NCBI RefSeq assembly: GCF_001514265.1
Contig: NZ_KQ948999.1
Span: forward strand, 225,646 to 289,645
Origin: Streptomyces resistomycificus
GTDB lineage: Bacteria; Actinomycetota; Actinomycetes; Streptomycetales; Streptomycetaceae
DNA: 64,000 nt
Direction of reading: 5' to 3'
Shown: piece by piece, positions 38,247-46,652 of the stretch
Numbering within the stretch: the first letter of the stretch is position 1
How the letters are laid out: each line of letters starts with the position of its first letter
Translations under genes and position numbers: made by a program
The notes under the pieces: generated by a model
What the model saw: the letters and a program-made list of their open reading frames with translations, nothing else
Told to the model about the DNA's origin: nothing
Database searches by the model: none

Positions 38247-39554
38247 ATGCCCGACAGCCAGCCGCAGCCGCCCCACTCCTCGTCGGATCCAGAGCCGGAG
38301 GCGTCATGGGGCTCCGGTCCCTCCGAGGCGGCCTCCCTCCTGCTGTGCGGCGCGCGCCTCACCGACGGCCGGACCGTGGACGTACGGCTGGGCGGCGGGC
38401 GGATCGAGGCGGTCGGCACGGCGGGGAGTCTGGTGGCGGGCGGTCCGCGCGCGCGTGGCGCGCGCGTGGACCTCAGCGGCTATCTGCTGCTGCCGGCCCC
38501 CGCCGAGCCGCACGCCCACGGCGACACCGCGCTGTCCGCCGACGGTGAGGGACCGGTCTCGTCCGACGCTCATGACATCCAGCGCCGGGCCACGGAAGCC
38601 GCGCTCCTGCAACTCGGACACGGGACCACCGCGTTGCGGGCACACGTGCGCGTGGGGGACGTCCAGGGGCTGGGCGCGCTGGCCGCCGTGCTCCAGGCGC
38701 GGCGTTCGCTGCGCGGGCTCACCGAGCTGACGACCGTGGCGATGCCGCGGGTGCTGACCGGTGTGGCCGGGGCCGACGGGCTCGCGATGCTGCGGGACGC
38801 GGTGAAGATGGGCGCCTCCGTGGTGGGCGGGTGTCCGGATCTGGACCCCGATCCGACGGGCTATGTACAGGCCGTCCTTGAGGTCGCCTCCGAGCACGGC
38901 TGCCCTGTCGACCTCCACACCGACGCCACCGAGCCGGGCCGGCTGTCCCGGCTCGCGGCGATGGCCGGCGGGCTGCGCCCGGGGGTGAGTCTCTCGCCGT
39001 GCGGGGGCCTGGGGCGCCTGTCCACCGAGGTGGCGGCCCGGACCGCCGACCAGCTGGCGGCCGCCGGTGTGGCGGTGGTGTGCCTGCCGCAGGGCGGCTG
39101 CGGGGGCGTGGAGCCGCAGGGCGGCCGCGAGGGTGGGGAGCAGCCGGGCACGGCTCCGGTGCGGCTGCTGCGCGCGGCCGGGGTACGGGTCGCCGCGGGC
39201 AGCGGCGCCCTCCGTGACGTGTCGAACCCGGTCGGCCGCGGGGACCCGCTGGAGGCGGCCTACCTGCTGGCCTCCCGCTACGGCCTGCACCCCGAGGAGG
39301 CCTACGACGCGGTGAGCACGTCGGCGCGGGCGGTGCTGGGTCTGCCCGAGGTGCGCGTGGAGGCGGGATTCCCCGCAGAGTTGCTCGCCGTGCGCGGCGA
39401 CCGGCTGGCGGGGGCGCTCTCCCTGGCGTACAGCCGGATCGTGGTGCACCGGGGGCGCGTGGTGGCGCGGACGAGCGCGGTACGGGAGTACTGCAACTCG
39501 GCCGCTACGTCGGAGTGGGGGCTGCCTCGGCAGGGGCGCGGGGACGTGTCGTAG
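38247..39554 (+). CDS. Amidohydrolase-family protein, cytosine-deaminase-like, probably catalytically degenerate
   Basis: 435 residues with an N-terminal composite beta domain (LLLCGARLTDGRTVDVRLGGGRIEAVG), the barrel and a C-terminal hydrophobic return (AELLAVRGDRLAGALSL). The first metal pair HxH survives in APAEPHAHGD. Compared with CodA from memory, the motif H-C-D-E appears as VDLHTDAT (Glu lost), SH near the end of strand 5 appears as SLSPCGG (His lost), and HDD...DPW appears as GSGALRDVSNP (the metal/catalytic Asp lost). It may be a non-enzymatic relative or have changed chemistry. It stands alone, followed by low-complexity DNA. Confidence 0.75.
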   Translation: MPDSQPQPPHSSSDPEPEASWGSGPSEAASLLLCGARLTDGRTVDVRLGGGRIEAVGTAGSLVAGGPRARGARVDLSGYLLLPAPAEPHAHGDTALSADGEGPVSSDAHDIQRRATEAALLQLGHGTTALRAHVRVGDVQGLGALAAVLQARRSLRGLTELTTVAMPRVLTGVAGADGLAMLRDAVKMGASVVGGCPDLDPDPTGYVQAVLEVASEHGCPVDLHTDATEPGRLSRLAAMAGGLRPGVSLSPCGGLGRLSTEVAARTADQLAAAGVAVVCLPQGGCGGVEPQGGREGGEQPGTAPVRLLRAAGVRVAAGSGALRDVSNPVGRGDPLEAAYLLASRYGLHPEEAYDAVSTSARAVLGLPEVRVEAGFPAELLAVRGDRLAGALSLAYSRIVVHRGRVVARTSAVREYCNSAATSEWGLPRQGRGDVS

Positions 39555-39603
39555 AGGGCGTGCGGGAGCGCCGTAGGAGGGGGCATGGGGGCATGGGTGT
39601 TTT

Positions 39604-39635
39604 GTGTGCGGGTGTGCGGGTGTGCGGGTGTGCGC
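39604..39635. repeat. 8-bp tandem repeat (GTGTGCGG), four copies
   Basis: Three perfect copies of GTGTGCGG and a fourth with one change, in the gap between the amidohydrolase and the NAD(P)-binding gene. This is a short simple-sequence tract that could vary in copy number between strains. Confidence 0.85.
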
Positions 39636-39760
39636 TGGAGGCGGGCGGGGGGTGGCGTCAGGGATTGTGTGATGCCCTCGTCCGCGCCTTGGGCGTATGT
39701 GCCTGAGGTGTCGCCTGAGCCGTGCGGCGGATGCGGCTGTGCGGGCGTACGGTCGAAGGC

Positions 39761-40417
39761 ATGCGCATTGTCATCGCTGGTGGACATGGTCAGATCGCGC
39801 TGCGGCTGGAGCGGTTGCTCGCCGCGCGCGGGAACGAGGTCGCGGGGATCATCCGCAAGGCCGAGCAGGGCGACGACCTGCGGGAGGCCGGTGCCGAACC
39901 GGTCCTGCTCGATCTGGAGTCGGCCTCGGTCGAGGAGGTCGCGGCGTATCTGCAGGGAGCGGACGCGGCCGTCTTCGCGGCCGGTGCCGGCCCGGGCAGC
40001 GGCGTGGCCCGCAAGGCCACGGTGGACAAGGGTGCGGCGGTGCTGTTCGCGGACGCGGCGGTCCGGGCGGGCGTACGACGCCACGTGGTCGTGTCGTCCA
40101 TGGGCGCCGATCCCGGGCACCAGGGCGACGAGGTCTTCGACGCGTACCTGCGCGCGAAGGGAGAGGCGGACGCGTACGTCAGCGGCCTCGACGCGCTGGA
40201 CTGGACGATTCTGCGCCCCGGTTCGCTGACCAACGACGCCGGCACCGGGCTCGTACGGCTGGAGGCGCACACCGGCCGCGGCATGATTCCGCGCGACGAC
40301 GTGGCCGCCGTGATCGCGGAGTTGGTGGACACTCCGGCGACCGCCGGGCTGACCCTGGAGCTGGTCGGCGGGTCGACGCCGGCGTCGGTGGCGGTGAAGT
40401 CGGTGGCGGGTAACTGA
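39761..40417 (+). CDS. NAD(P)-binding protein, atypical short-chain dehydrogenase (NmrA/YwnB-like)
   Basis: 218 residues with a Rossmann motif at the very start (MRIVIAGGHGQIALRLERLL), then VLLDLES, AAVFAAGAGPGSG, VVVSSMGAD, a late YLRAKGEAD with the SDR lysine, and LDWTILRPGSLTNDAGTG. This is the NAD(P)-binding NmrA-like/atypical SDR pattern; substrate unknown. The ATG at 39761 (GAAGG upstream) places the Rossmann motif at the N-terminus; the longer reading from 39722 is unlikely. The next gene starts two bases beyond the stop, so both are one operon. Confidence 0.85.
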   Translation: MRIVIAGGHGQIALRLERLLAARGNEVAGIIRKAEQGDDLREAGAEPVLLDLESASVEEVAAYLQGADAAVFAAGAGPGSGVARKATVDKGAAVLFADAAVRAGVRRHVVVSSMGADPGHQGDEVFDAYLRAKGEADAYVSGLDALDWTILRPGSLTNDAGTGLVRLEAHTGRGMIPRDDVAAVIAELVDTPATAGLTLELVGGSTPASVAVKSVAGN

Positions 40418-40419
40418 GG

Positions 40420-40803
40420 GTGGCCGCCGAGGGGGTACCGGGGGCACGGGAGGCCGTGCTGCGGCGGATGTACGAGGTCTTCTCCACCGACGAGCGGGAC
40501 ACCGTTGCCGTGCGGTGCCTGGCCCCGGACGTGGACTGGCCGAACATGCTGGACGGGGTCCGGCTGCACGGCCGCGACGCGGTACGCGCCTACTGGGCAC
40601 GGCAGTTCGCCGCCGGTCATCCCCTCGTACGACTGGTAGGGCTTCGGGTCGACGGGGACGGCGAGGCGGTGGTGGCGACGGTACGGCTCGGGACGCGGGA
40701 CGCCTCGGGTGACCTGTGGGCGGTGGGGACCGTCGAGCACGTGTACCGGTTCCACGGGGACGGGTTGGTGGCGCGGATGGACGTCCGGCCGCCTTCGACG
40801 TAG
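40420..40803 (+). CDS. SnoaL/NTF2-like protein
   Basis: A 127-residue NTF2-fold protein (EAVLRRMYEVFSTDERDTVAVRCLAPDVDWPN ... GRDAVRAYWARQF ... VEHVYRFHGDGLVARMDV). The family contains small enzymes such as polyketide cyclases and many ligand-binding proteins; the reaction is unknown here. The GTG at 40420 lies two bases after the preceding stop, so translation is probably coupled to the NAD(P)-binding gene. Confidence 0.8.
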   Translation: MAAEGVPGAREAVLRRMYEVFSTDERDTVAVRCLAPDVDWPNMLDGVRLHGRDAVRAYWARQFAAGHPLVRLVGLRVDGDGEAVVATVRLGTRDASGDLWAVGTVEHVYRFHGDGLVARMDVRPPST

Positions 40804-40814
40804 GCGAATCCCGC

Positions 40815-41027
40815 CTAGAACAGCGGCAGTTGACCGGGGAAGACGGGGACCGCGTACCCGTCCAACGTCGGTTGCGCGGCCCCGAGTTCCGCCTGCCTGC
40901 GGGAACCGGGGCACGAAACGAGTTCGCCGCTCTCGCGCGCGCCTGGCGGGTCGTGGCGGGCGAAGCGTCCCGCGACCACGGCGATCTCGCGACGGCATTC
41001 GGGGCAGTGTCTGCGGCGGGTGGACAT
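40815..41027 (-). CDS. Small zinc-ribbon-like protein
   Basis: A 70-residue protein MSTRRRHCPECRREIAVVAGRF... with one CPEC pair near the N-terminus and a lone Cys later (LVSCPGSRR), ending in PVFPGQLPLF. The Cys pair and basic start suggest a small metal-binding or nucleic-acid-binding protein, but no function is known to me. I chose the ATG at 41027; upstream codons to 41186 have no such character. It is convergent with the NTF2-like gene, 11 bases from its stop. Confidence 0.6.
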   Translation of the reverse strand: MSTRRRHCPECRREIAVVAGRFARHDPPGARESGELVSCPGSRRQAELGAAQPTLDGYAVPVFPGQLPLF

Positions 41028-41154
41028 GGGGTCAGTGTGCCCTGGGAGGTCGCGGCCGTACCGGAGGAGACCCGGGCCCTGGGAGGGGAGGGGGTCTATA
41101 GCCCGGAGATCGGGGTGGCGTGCCGTCCGGACCTCTCTCAGCGTCTTCGCCGTG

Positions 41155-43650
41155 TCAGTCACCGCTCGGTCGTTGGAGGCTGTCAAGCAGTCGCGTGGCG
41201 ATCAGGGTGTTGGGGTGGTCCTCCCCCAGCACCCGCCGCTGCTGAGCCAGGGTGTCCTCGCTCAGCTGCCGTGCCTCCTCCACACGACCCAGATGCGCCA
41301 GATCCACCGCCAGGTTCGAGGCGGTGATCAGGGTGTCGGGGTGGTCGTTCCCCAACACCCGCCGCCGACGGGCGAGAGCGTCCTTGCCCAGCTCCACCGC
41401 CTCCTCCACCCGACCCAACTCCGCGAGCCGGATCGCCAGGTTGGACGCGGTGGTCAGGGTGTGGGGGTGGTTCTCTCCCAGCACCCGCCGCTGCCGAGCA
41501 TGAGCGTCCTCGGTCAGCCTCCGCGCCTCCTCCACACGACCCAACTCCGCCAAGTCCACCGCCAGGTTCGAGGCGGTGCGCAAGGTATCGGGGTGGCCCT
41601 CCCCCAACACCCGCCGCCGACGGGCCAGAGCGTCCTCGCCCAGCTCCACCGCCTCCTCCAGCCGACCCAACTCCGCGAGCCGGATCGCCAGGTTGGACGC
41701 GGTGGCCAGGGTGTCGGGGTCGTCTTCCCCATACGCCCGCCTCTGCCGGTCGAACAGGTCCCGGTGCAACGCGTAGGCGCGGTCGTGATCACCAACAGCA
41801 GTGGATGCCATGGCCAGGTAGTTGACGGCCCACCAGGTCTGAGGGTTTCCAGGGCCCAGCAGGGCTTTCCAGGCTTGGTACAGGCTTTCAAGGCGGGGCA
41901 GGACGGCTGGTGCGCTGCCGCGGTCCAGGAGGTACAGGCACGCCTCGCACGCCGCGAAGCGGGCGTCTGCCGTGACCAGCTCGGTTGGGTCGATCGTCAG
42001 CAGGTGAGGCAGCAGGCTGGGCCAGCGGGGCCAGGTTTCAGGATCCTGCGCTTTGCCGGGGTATGCCGCAGCGAGCAGAGCGCTGGCGTTGCGCGCGGCT
42101 CTGGCGCGCTCCTCGGCGGTGAGCTGGTCCTTGAGGACGGCTTGGGTGAGGCGGTGCAGGTGCAGGCTGCCACCCGCCACCCGGGCCAGCCCGTGCTGGT
42201 GCAGTGCCGACAGGACACGGCTTTTCGTGCGCCGGTCAGCCACCACCTGGCCCACGGATGACGCCTCGTCGTCCTCCTGTGACGCCTCGTCGTCCTCCTG
42301 CCGGGTGCAGGCGTGCAGGGCAAACGGTTCCGGGGCCAGCAGTGCGCAGGCGTTCATGACCTCGGCCGCCTCCGGGTCCTGGGCCCGCAGTCGCTGCATG
42401 CTCAGGCGGATCTGGGCGGCCAGCGACCACCGGTAATCCCGAGGCCTGCCCTCGTCGGTGACCTCGCTGGCGTTGTCGGCCAGCATGGCCAGGTAGTCGT
42501 CCACGGTCGTCGTCGTCAGCACCGCGGCGGCCTGGACCAGGGCCAGCGGCAGGTCGTCCAGCGCCTGAGCCAGCCGCCCCGCATCCGCCTCCGCCAACCA
42601 CGGCGTCCGACGGCGCAGCAGATCGGTGGACTCCCGCCGTGCCAGCACGTCGACATCCAGCGGCGAGGCCACGCCGTGCCAGTCCGGGTTACGGGAGGTG
42701 ATCAGCACATGCCCCGGCCCGGACGGGACGAAGTCCGCCAGCGCCGCGGGGTTTTCCGCGTTGTCGAAGACGACCAGCCAGCGCGCCCGCGACCGCAGCT
42801 CACGGCCCAGCGCCTGCAGCGCCTTCCCGGTCGGCGTGTCCGGTTGCGCAGCCCCGGTCTCGACCGCCAGAAAAGCCAACTGGCCGGGAATCAGTGCCGG
42901 GTCTTCCGCCCGCACCCACCACACCAGCTCGTACTCCCCGCAGAACCGGTGCGCGTACTCGGCAGCCAGCTGCGTCTTGCCCACGCCACCGCGGCCGTCC
43001 AGTGCCACCACCGCCACCGCACGCCCACCCGCCAGCCGGGCACGAACCTCCACCAGCAACTCATCCCGGCCCACGAACCCCGCGTTGCGGGCCGGCACGT
43101 TCCACACCCGCGGCAACGTGCCCGGCAGCCGCGGCCCGGTCGCCCCCATACTCCGCAGCCGGCCCGCCCCACCCTCGCCCGGGAATCCCGGACTCACCCG
43201 TGGAGAGCCCGCCGGACCCTCCACGGCGGCCAGCAGCGCCGCCCGGGCCTTTTCCTCCCTCAGCCCGAACAACGCCGGCGCAATCAGGGCCCGCAGCATC
43301 GGCGGCGCGGCACAGTCCTCGATCCGTAACGGGATCAGCTTCTCCCGGCCAGCCAGCTTCGCTGTCCACTCCTCAGTGGTCCACCGCTCAGGATCGAAGT
43401 ACGCGGACGAGAACAGTGCCACCATCGGCCCCGCGGCCAGCGCCCGGTCCATGTTCCGAACGAAGTTCTCCCCGGCCCCCCAGTGCCAGGCATCCAACTC
43501 CACCTCGTACCCGGCGTCCTGCAGCTGCCAGGCCACCCACTCCGCCCACGCAAGATCCGCCCCCGCATGCGAGACGAACACGCGCGCCCCACCCGGCACA
43601 TCCCCGACACCCACCACCCGGACCCCCGTACCAGTCCCAAGCCATCCCAT
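41155..43650 (-). CDS. TIR-NB-ARC-TPR STAND protein
   Basis: 831 residues in three parts. Residues about 20-150 are a TIR-type domain (ARVFVSHAGADLAWAEWVAWQL ... MVALFSSAYFDPERWTTEEW). Residues about 190-470 are an NB-ARC NTPase with P-loop GRGGVGKT (219-226) and WLVVFDNAE as Walker B. The C-terminus has at least four 42-residue kinesin-light-chain-type TPRs (DTLxTASNLAxxLAELGRxEEA). Such proteins are threshold-activated switches; in bacteria some are antiphage systems and related ones accompany FxSxx-COOH peptides. The TIR position usually held by the NADase Glu reads as Gly (AWHWGAGENF), so NADase activity is doubtful. No partner gene is visible; it sits beside tRNA-Tyr. Confidence 0.85.
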   Translation of the reverse strand: MGWLGTGTGVRVVGVGDVPGGARVFVSHAGADLAWAEWVAWQLQDAGYEVELDAWHWGAGENFVRNMDRALAAGPMVALFSSAYFDPERWTTEEWTAKLAGREKLIPLRIEDCAAPPMLRALIAPALFGLREEKARAALLAAVEGPAGSPRVSPGFPGEGGAGRLRSMGATGPRLPGTLPRVWNVPARNAGFVGRDELLVEVRARLAGGRAVAVVALDGRGGVGKTQLAAEYAHRFCGEYELVWWVRAEDPALIPGQLAFLAVETGAAQPDTPTGKALQALGRELRSRARWLVVFDNAENPAALADFVPSGPGHVLITSRNPDWHGVASPLDVDVLARRESTDLLRRRTPWLAEADAGRLAQALDDLPLALVQAAAVLTTTTVDDYLAMLADNASEVTDEGRPRDYRWSLAAQIRLSMQRLRAQDPEAAEVMNACALLAPEPFALHACTRQEDDEASQEDDEASSVGQVVADRRTKSRVLSALHQHGLARVAGGSLHLHRLTQAVLKDQLTAEERARAARNASALLAAAYPGKAQDPETWPRWPSLLPHLLTIDPTELVTADARFAACEACLYLLDRGSAPAVLPRLESLYQAWKALLGPGNPQTWWAVNYLAMASTAVGDHDRAYALHRDLFDRQRRAYGEDDPDTLATASNLAIRLAELGRLEEAVELGEDALARRRRVLGEGHPDTLRTASNLAVDLAELGRVEEARRLTEDAHARQRRVLGENHPHTLTTASNLAIRLAELGRVEEAVELGKDALARRRRVLGNDHPDTLITASNLAVDLAHLGRVEEARQLSEDTLAQQRRVLGEDHPNTLIATRLLDSLQRPSGD

Positions 43651-43897
43651 CACCGAGACTAGAACCCACCCAGACCACCGCACACGTACTTGCCGCCAAT
43701 CCGTGCCGATGGGCACGGAAACAGCCGCTGAGTCTCCTCGCCCTTGGCGCCTCGGCTCGTCGGCATGGAGGGCCCGCAGGCTCAGGAGAACCCGTCGGCA
43801 GAAGCCTGAAACCGCCCCACGCAGGCTGGTCAGCACCCGAACCAGGTGAGACTCACCGGGGCGGAGGGGCTGGAAGCCGATGCTGCTCCGGGAACGA

Positions 43898-43943
43898 CGA
43901 AAGGGTCTGTGATCAGCATTGCTGCTGATCACAGACCCTTTCG
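43898..43943 (-). terminator. Terminator downstream of tRNA-Tyr
   Basis: A perfect 21-bp stem (43898-43918 with 43923-43943) with a GCAA-type GNRA loop on the transcript strand, starting seven bases past the tRNA 3' end. It insulates the TIR gene from tRNA transcription. The 247 bases from 43651 to 43897 hold no gene. Confidence 0.92.
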
Positions 43944-43949
43944 GTCGTG

Positions 43950-44031
43950 TGGCGGCGCCAGGATTCGAACCTGGGAAGGCTGAGCCGGCAGATTTACAGT
44001 CTGCTCCCTTTGGCCGCTCGGGCACACCGCC
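43950..44031 (-). tRNA. tRNA-Tyr (GTA)
   Basis: An 82-base class II tRNA with a long variable arm: acceptor GGCGGTG/CGCCGCC with one G-U, anticodon stem GCAGA/TCTGC with loop CTGTAAA (GTA), T-arm CCAGG TTCGAAT CCTGG, discriminator A. Confidence 0.95.
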
Positions 44032-44265
44032 GGGGGTTGCTGCCCTTCAAACCGCTTTTCGGCGGTGCTCCGTGGCAACGACGTAAACAATACCCGATAC
44101 GGAGGGGTGCTTCGCCACTCGATTGATCTGCGCCCGGAGGGCAAGGGGTGGCTAGGCTTGTCCGGATGCGGCCCGGGATCACGCCGGGCTCGGCGACCGC
44201 CCCCACGTACGCCGATACGCACGTACGCACCCCGATACGCACCCCGATACAAGGAGCCACAGGAC

Positions 44266-44754
44266 ATGGCCGACTCCAGTTTCGACATCGTCTCGAAGGT
44301 CGAGCGGCAGGAGGTCGACAACGCCCTCAACCAGGCCGCCAAGGAGATCTCGCAGCGCTACGACTTCAAGGGCGTGGGTGCCTCGATCTCGTGGTCCGGT
44401 GACAAGATCCTTATGGAGGCGAACTCCGAGGACCGGGTGAACGCTGTCCTCGACGTCTTCCAGTCCAAGCTGATCAAGCGCGGGATCTCCCTGAAGGCGC
44501 TGGACGCGGGCGAGCCCCAGCTCTCCGGCAAGGAGTACAAGATCTTCGCGTCGATCGAGGAGGGCATCTCCCAGGACAACGCGAAGAAGGTGGCGAAGAT
44601 CATCCGCGACGAGGGCCCGAAGGGCGTGAAGGCGCAGGTGCAGGGTGACGAGCTGCGGGTCAGCTCGAAGAGCCGTGACGACCTGCAGGCCATCATCGCG
44701 CTGCTGAAGGGCAAGGACTTCGACTTTGCACTGCAGTTCGTGAACTACCGGTAG
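44266..44754 (+). CDS. yajQ: YajQ-family nucleotide/RNA-binding protein
   Basis: A 162-residue YajQ/UPF0234 protein (MADSSFDIVSKVERQEVDNALNQAAKEISQRYDFKG), the full family length with two ferredoxin-like domains and the C-terminal DDLQAIIALLKGKDFDFALQFVNYR. Members bind nucleic acids, and in some bacteria cyclic di-GMP; the role in Streptomyces is unknown. AAGGAG precedes the ATG at 44266. Just upstream are two copies of a 12-bp repeat (44225-44248). It is divergent from tRNA-Tyr. Confidence 0.95.
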   Translation: MADSSFDIVSKVERQEVDNALNQAAKEISQRYDFKGVGASISWSGDKILMEANSEDRVNAVLDVFQSKLIKRGISLKALDAGEPQLSGKEYKIFASIEEGISQDNAKKVAKIIRDEGPKGVKAQVQGDELRVSSKSRDDLQAIIALLKGKDFDFALQFVNYR

Positions 44755-44786
44755 TCACTGCCACCAGTCGGTACTGGTGGTACGAG

Positions 44787-44830
44787 GAAGGGTGGGCCCC
44801 GGCCGGTTTTCCGGCGGGTGCCCACCCTTC
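44787..44830. terminator. Terminator between yajQ and the GlsB-like gene
   Basis: An 11-bp perfect stem (44787-44797 with 44820-44830) lies 33 bases after the yajQ stop and 38 bases beyond the stop of the convergent membrane protein gene, so it can serve both. A smaller hairpin precedes it at 44761-44780. Confidence 0.75.
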
Positions 44831-44867
44831 TCGCCTGCTGGCTGCGGTCTGGGGGTGCTTCTCGCGT

Positions 44868-45134
44868 TCAGTCGCGCGAGTTGCCGAACAGGAGACGGTA
44901 GGCGATCAGGAGGACCAGCGAGCCGCCGATCGCCGCCGCCCAGGTCGCGCCGTCGTAGAAGTCCTTGGCGATCGGGTGGTCCAGCCAGCGGGCCGATATC
45001 CAGCCGCCGATGAACGCGCCCGCGACACCGATGAGTGTCGTGCCGATGAAGCCACCCGGGTCACGGCCCGGCAGCAGGAACTTGGCGATGGCTCCGGCCA
45101 ACAGACCGAGAATGATCCAGCTGATGATTCCCAT
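44868..45134 (-). CDS. GlsB/YeaQ/YmgE family membrane protein
   Basis: An 88-residue protein with three hydrophobic segments and the family pattern MGIISWIILGLLAGAIAKFLLPGRDPGGFIGTTLIGVAGAFIGGWIS, followed by a last segment GGSLVLLIAYRLLFG. Members are transglycosylase-associated, stress-linked proteins of unknown biochemical role. The start is the ATG at 45134; the upstream open frame lacks family sequence. Confidence 0.88.
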   Translation of the reverse strand: MGIISWIILGLLAGAIAKFLLPGRDPGGFIGTTLIGVAGAFIGGWISARWLDHPIAKDFYDGATWAAAIGGSLVLLIAYRLLFGNSRD

Positions 45135-45333
45135 GCCCTGAACCTGCCCTTCCGTTCTGTGCCCGCACTGTCTCCGGCCTCTGAGTTCGCGATCACGCCT
45201 GTGATCTTCGTCGCTGCAGACGGTGCTGGTGGGCCGTGCGAGTACCGCTTGTCGCGCGGGTGTTCGTGCTGTGTTGTCGTAGAGGACGCCAGGGCTGCAC
45301 CCGGTGGTTGCAGTGATCAGTAGGGTGCGACGC

Positions 45334-46584
45334 ATGGCTGGTTCCGACGCCGAACTACGGCGGACTCTCGGTGTGGGCGACGCGGTGGTCATCGGGCTGG
45401 GCTCGATGATCGGCGCCGGCATCTTCGCCGCCCTCGGCCCCGCGGCGCGCGCTGCCGGTTCCGGTCTCCTGCTCGGGCTGGCGGTCGCCGCCGTGGTCGC
45501 CTACTGCAATGCCACCTCCTCGGCGCGGTTGGCGGCCCTGTACCCCGCCTCCGGCGGGACCTATGTGTACGGGCGGGAGCGGCTGGGGCCTTTCTGGGGG
45601 TATCTCGCGGGCTGGGCGTTCGTGGTCGGCAAGACCGCGTCCTGTGCGGCGATGGCACTCACCGTGGGGACGTACGTCTGGCCGGGGCAGGCGCACGCCG
45701 TGGCGGTCGCGGCAGTGGTGGCGCTGACCGCGGTGAACTACGGCGGGGTGCAGAAGTCGGCGTGGCTGACCCGGGTGATCGTGGCGGTGGTCCTGGCGGT
45801 CCTCGCTTCCGTGGTGGTCGTCTGCCTGGGGTCCGGTGCGTCCGACGCCGGACGGCTGGACATCGGGGCGTCGGGCGGGGTGGCCGGGGTGCTGCAGGCG
45901 GCCGGGCTGCTGTTCTTCGCGTTCGCGGGGTACGCGCGGATCGCGACCCTCGGCGAGGAGGTGCGCGATCCGGCGCGCACGATCCCTCGCGCGATCCCGT
46001 TGGCTCTGGGCATCACGCTGGTGGTGTACGCGTGTGTGGCGGTGGCCGTCCTTTCCGTGTTGGGTGCGGGCCGTCTGGGGCAGGCGACCGCGCCGCTGGC
46101 CGACGCGGTACGGGCGGCCGGGGTGCCGGGGCTGGTGCCGGTGGTTCGGGTGGGGGCGGCCATGGCGGCGCTGGGCTCACTGCTCGCCCTGATTCTCGGC
46201 GTCTCACGAACGACGCTGGCCATGGCGCGGGACCGGCAACTGCCCGGTGCCCTGGCCGCCGTCCATCCGCGTTTCCAGGTGCCGCACCGGGCTGAGCTGG
46301 CCGTGGGTGCGGTGGTCGCGGTCCTGGCCGCCACGGTGGACGTTCGCGGCGCGATCGGGTTCTCCTCCTTCGGTGTGCTCGCGTACTACGCGGTGGCCAA
46401 CGCGTCGGCCTGGACGCTCGGTTCGGCTTCTGTGGCACGGGGGGCGCGGCTGGTTCCGGCGCTCGGGCTGCTGGGGTGCGTGGTGCTGGCCTTCGCTCTG
46501 CCGGCGGTCTCGGTCGTGGTGGGGGCTGGTGTGCTGGCCGTGGGGGCAGCCGCCTACTGGGTACGGCGGCGGATGGCGGACTAG
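45334..46584 (+). CDS. APC-family amino acid permease
   Basis: About 416 residues with 11-12 membrane segments. The first segment carries the APC unwound-helix signature VIGLGSMIGAGIFAALG, and the loop TLGEEVRDPARTIPRAIPLALGI is the classical motif after segment 6. It would import or exchange an amino acid or related cation by proton coupling; specificity cannot be read. The start could also be GTG at 45304; I chose the ATG at 45334 because MAGSDAELRRTLGVGD fits the family. Monocistronic. Confidence 0.88.
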   Translation: MAGSDAELRRTLGVGDAVVIGLGSMIGAGIFAALGPAARAAGSGLLLGLAVAAVVAYCNATSSARLAALYPASGGTYVYGRERLGPFWGYLAGWAFVVGKTASCAAMALTVGTYVWPGQAHAVAVAAVVALTAVNYGGVQKSAWLTRVIVAVVLAVLASVVVVCLGSGASDAGRLDIGASGGVAGVLQAAGLLFFAFAGYARIATLGEEVRDPARTIPRAIPLALGITLVVYACVAVAVLSVLGAGRLGQATAPLADAVRAAGVPGLVPVVRVGAAMAALGSLLALILGVSRTTLAMARDRQLPGALAAVHPRFQVPHRAELAVGAVVAVLAATVDVRGAIGFSSFGVLAYYAVANASAWTLGSASVARGARLVPALGLLGCVVLAFALPAVSVVVGAGVLAVGAAAYWVRRRMAD

Positions 46585-46652
46585 GGCTGGGGGGATGGGT
46601 TGGGTTGGGGTGGGTTGGGTCGGTGCGCCGCGTGCCGTGGCCGTGCGCGGAA

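Noticed and set aside
43651..44025. Extension of the TIR protein through tRNA-Tyr
   Set aside because: The open frame crosses the tRNA gene and its terminator; the first residues resembling the TIR fold follow the ATG at 43650.
43950..44031. Integrated genomic island at tRNA-Tyr
   Set aside because: I see no integrase, no duplicated tRNA 3' end within the window and no sharp GC change, so only a single accessory gene is proposed, not an island.
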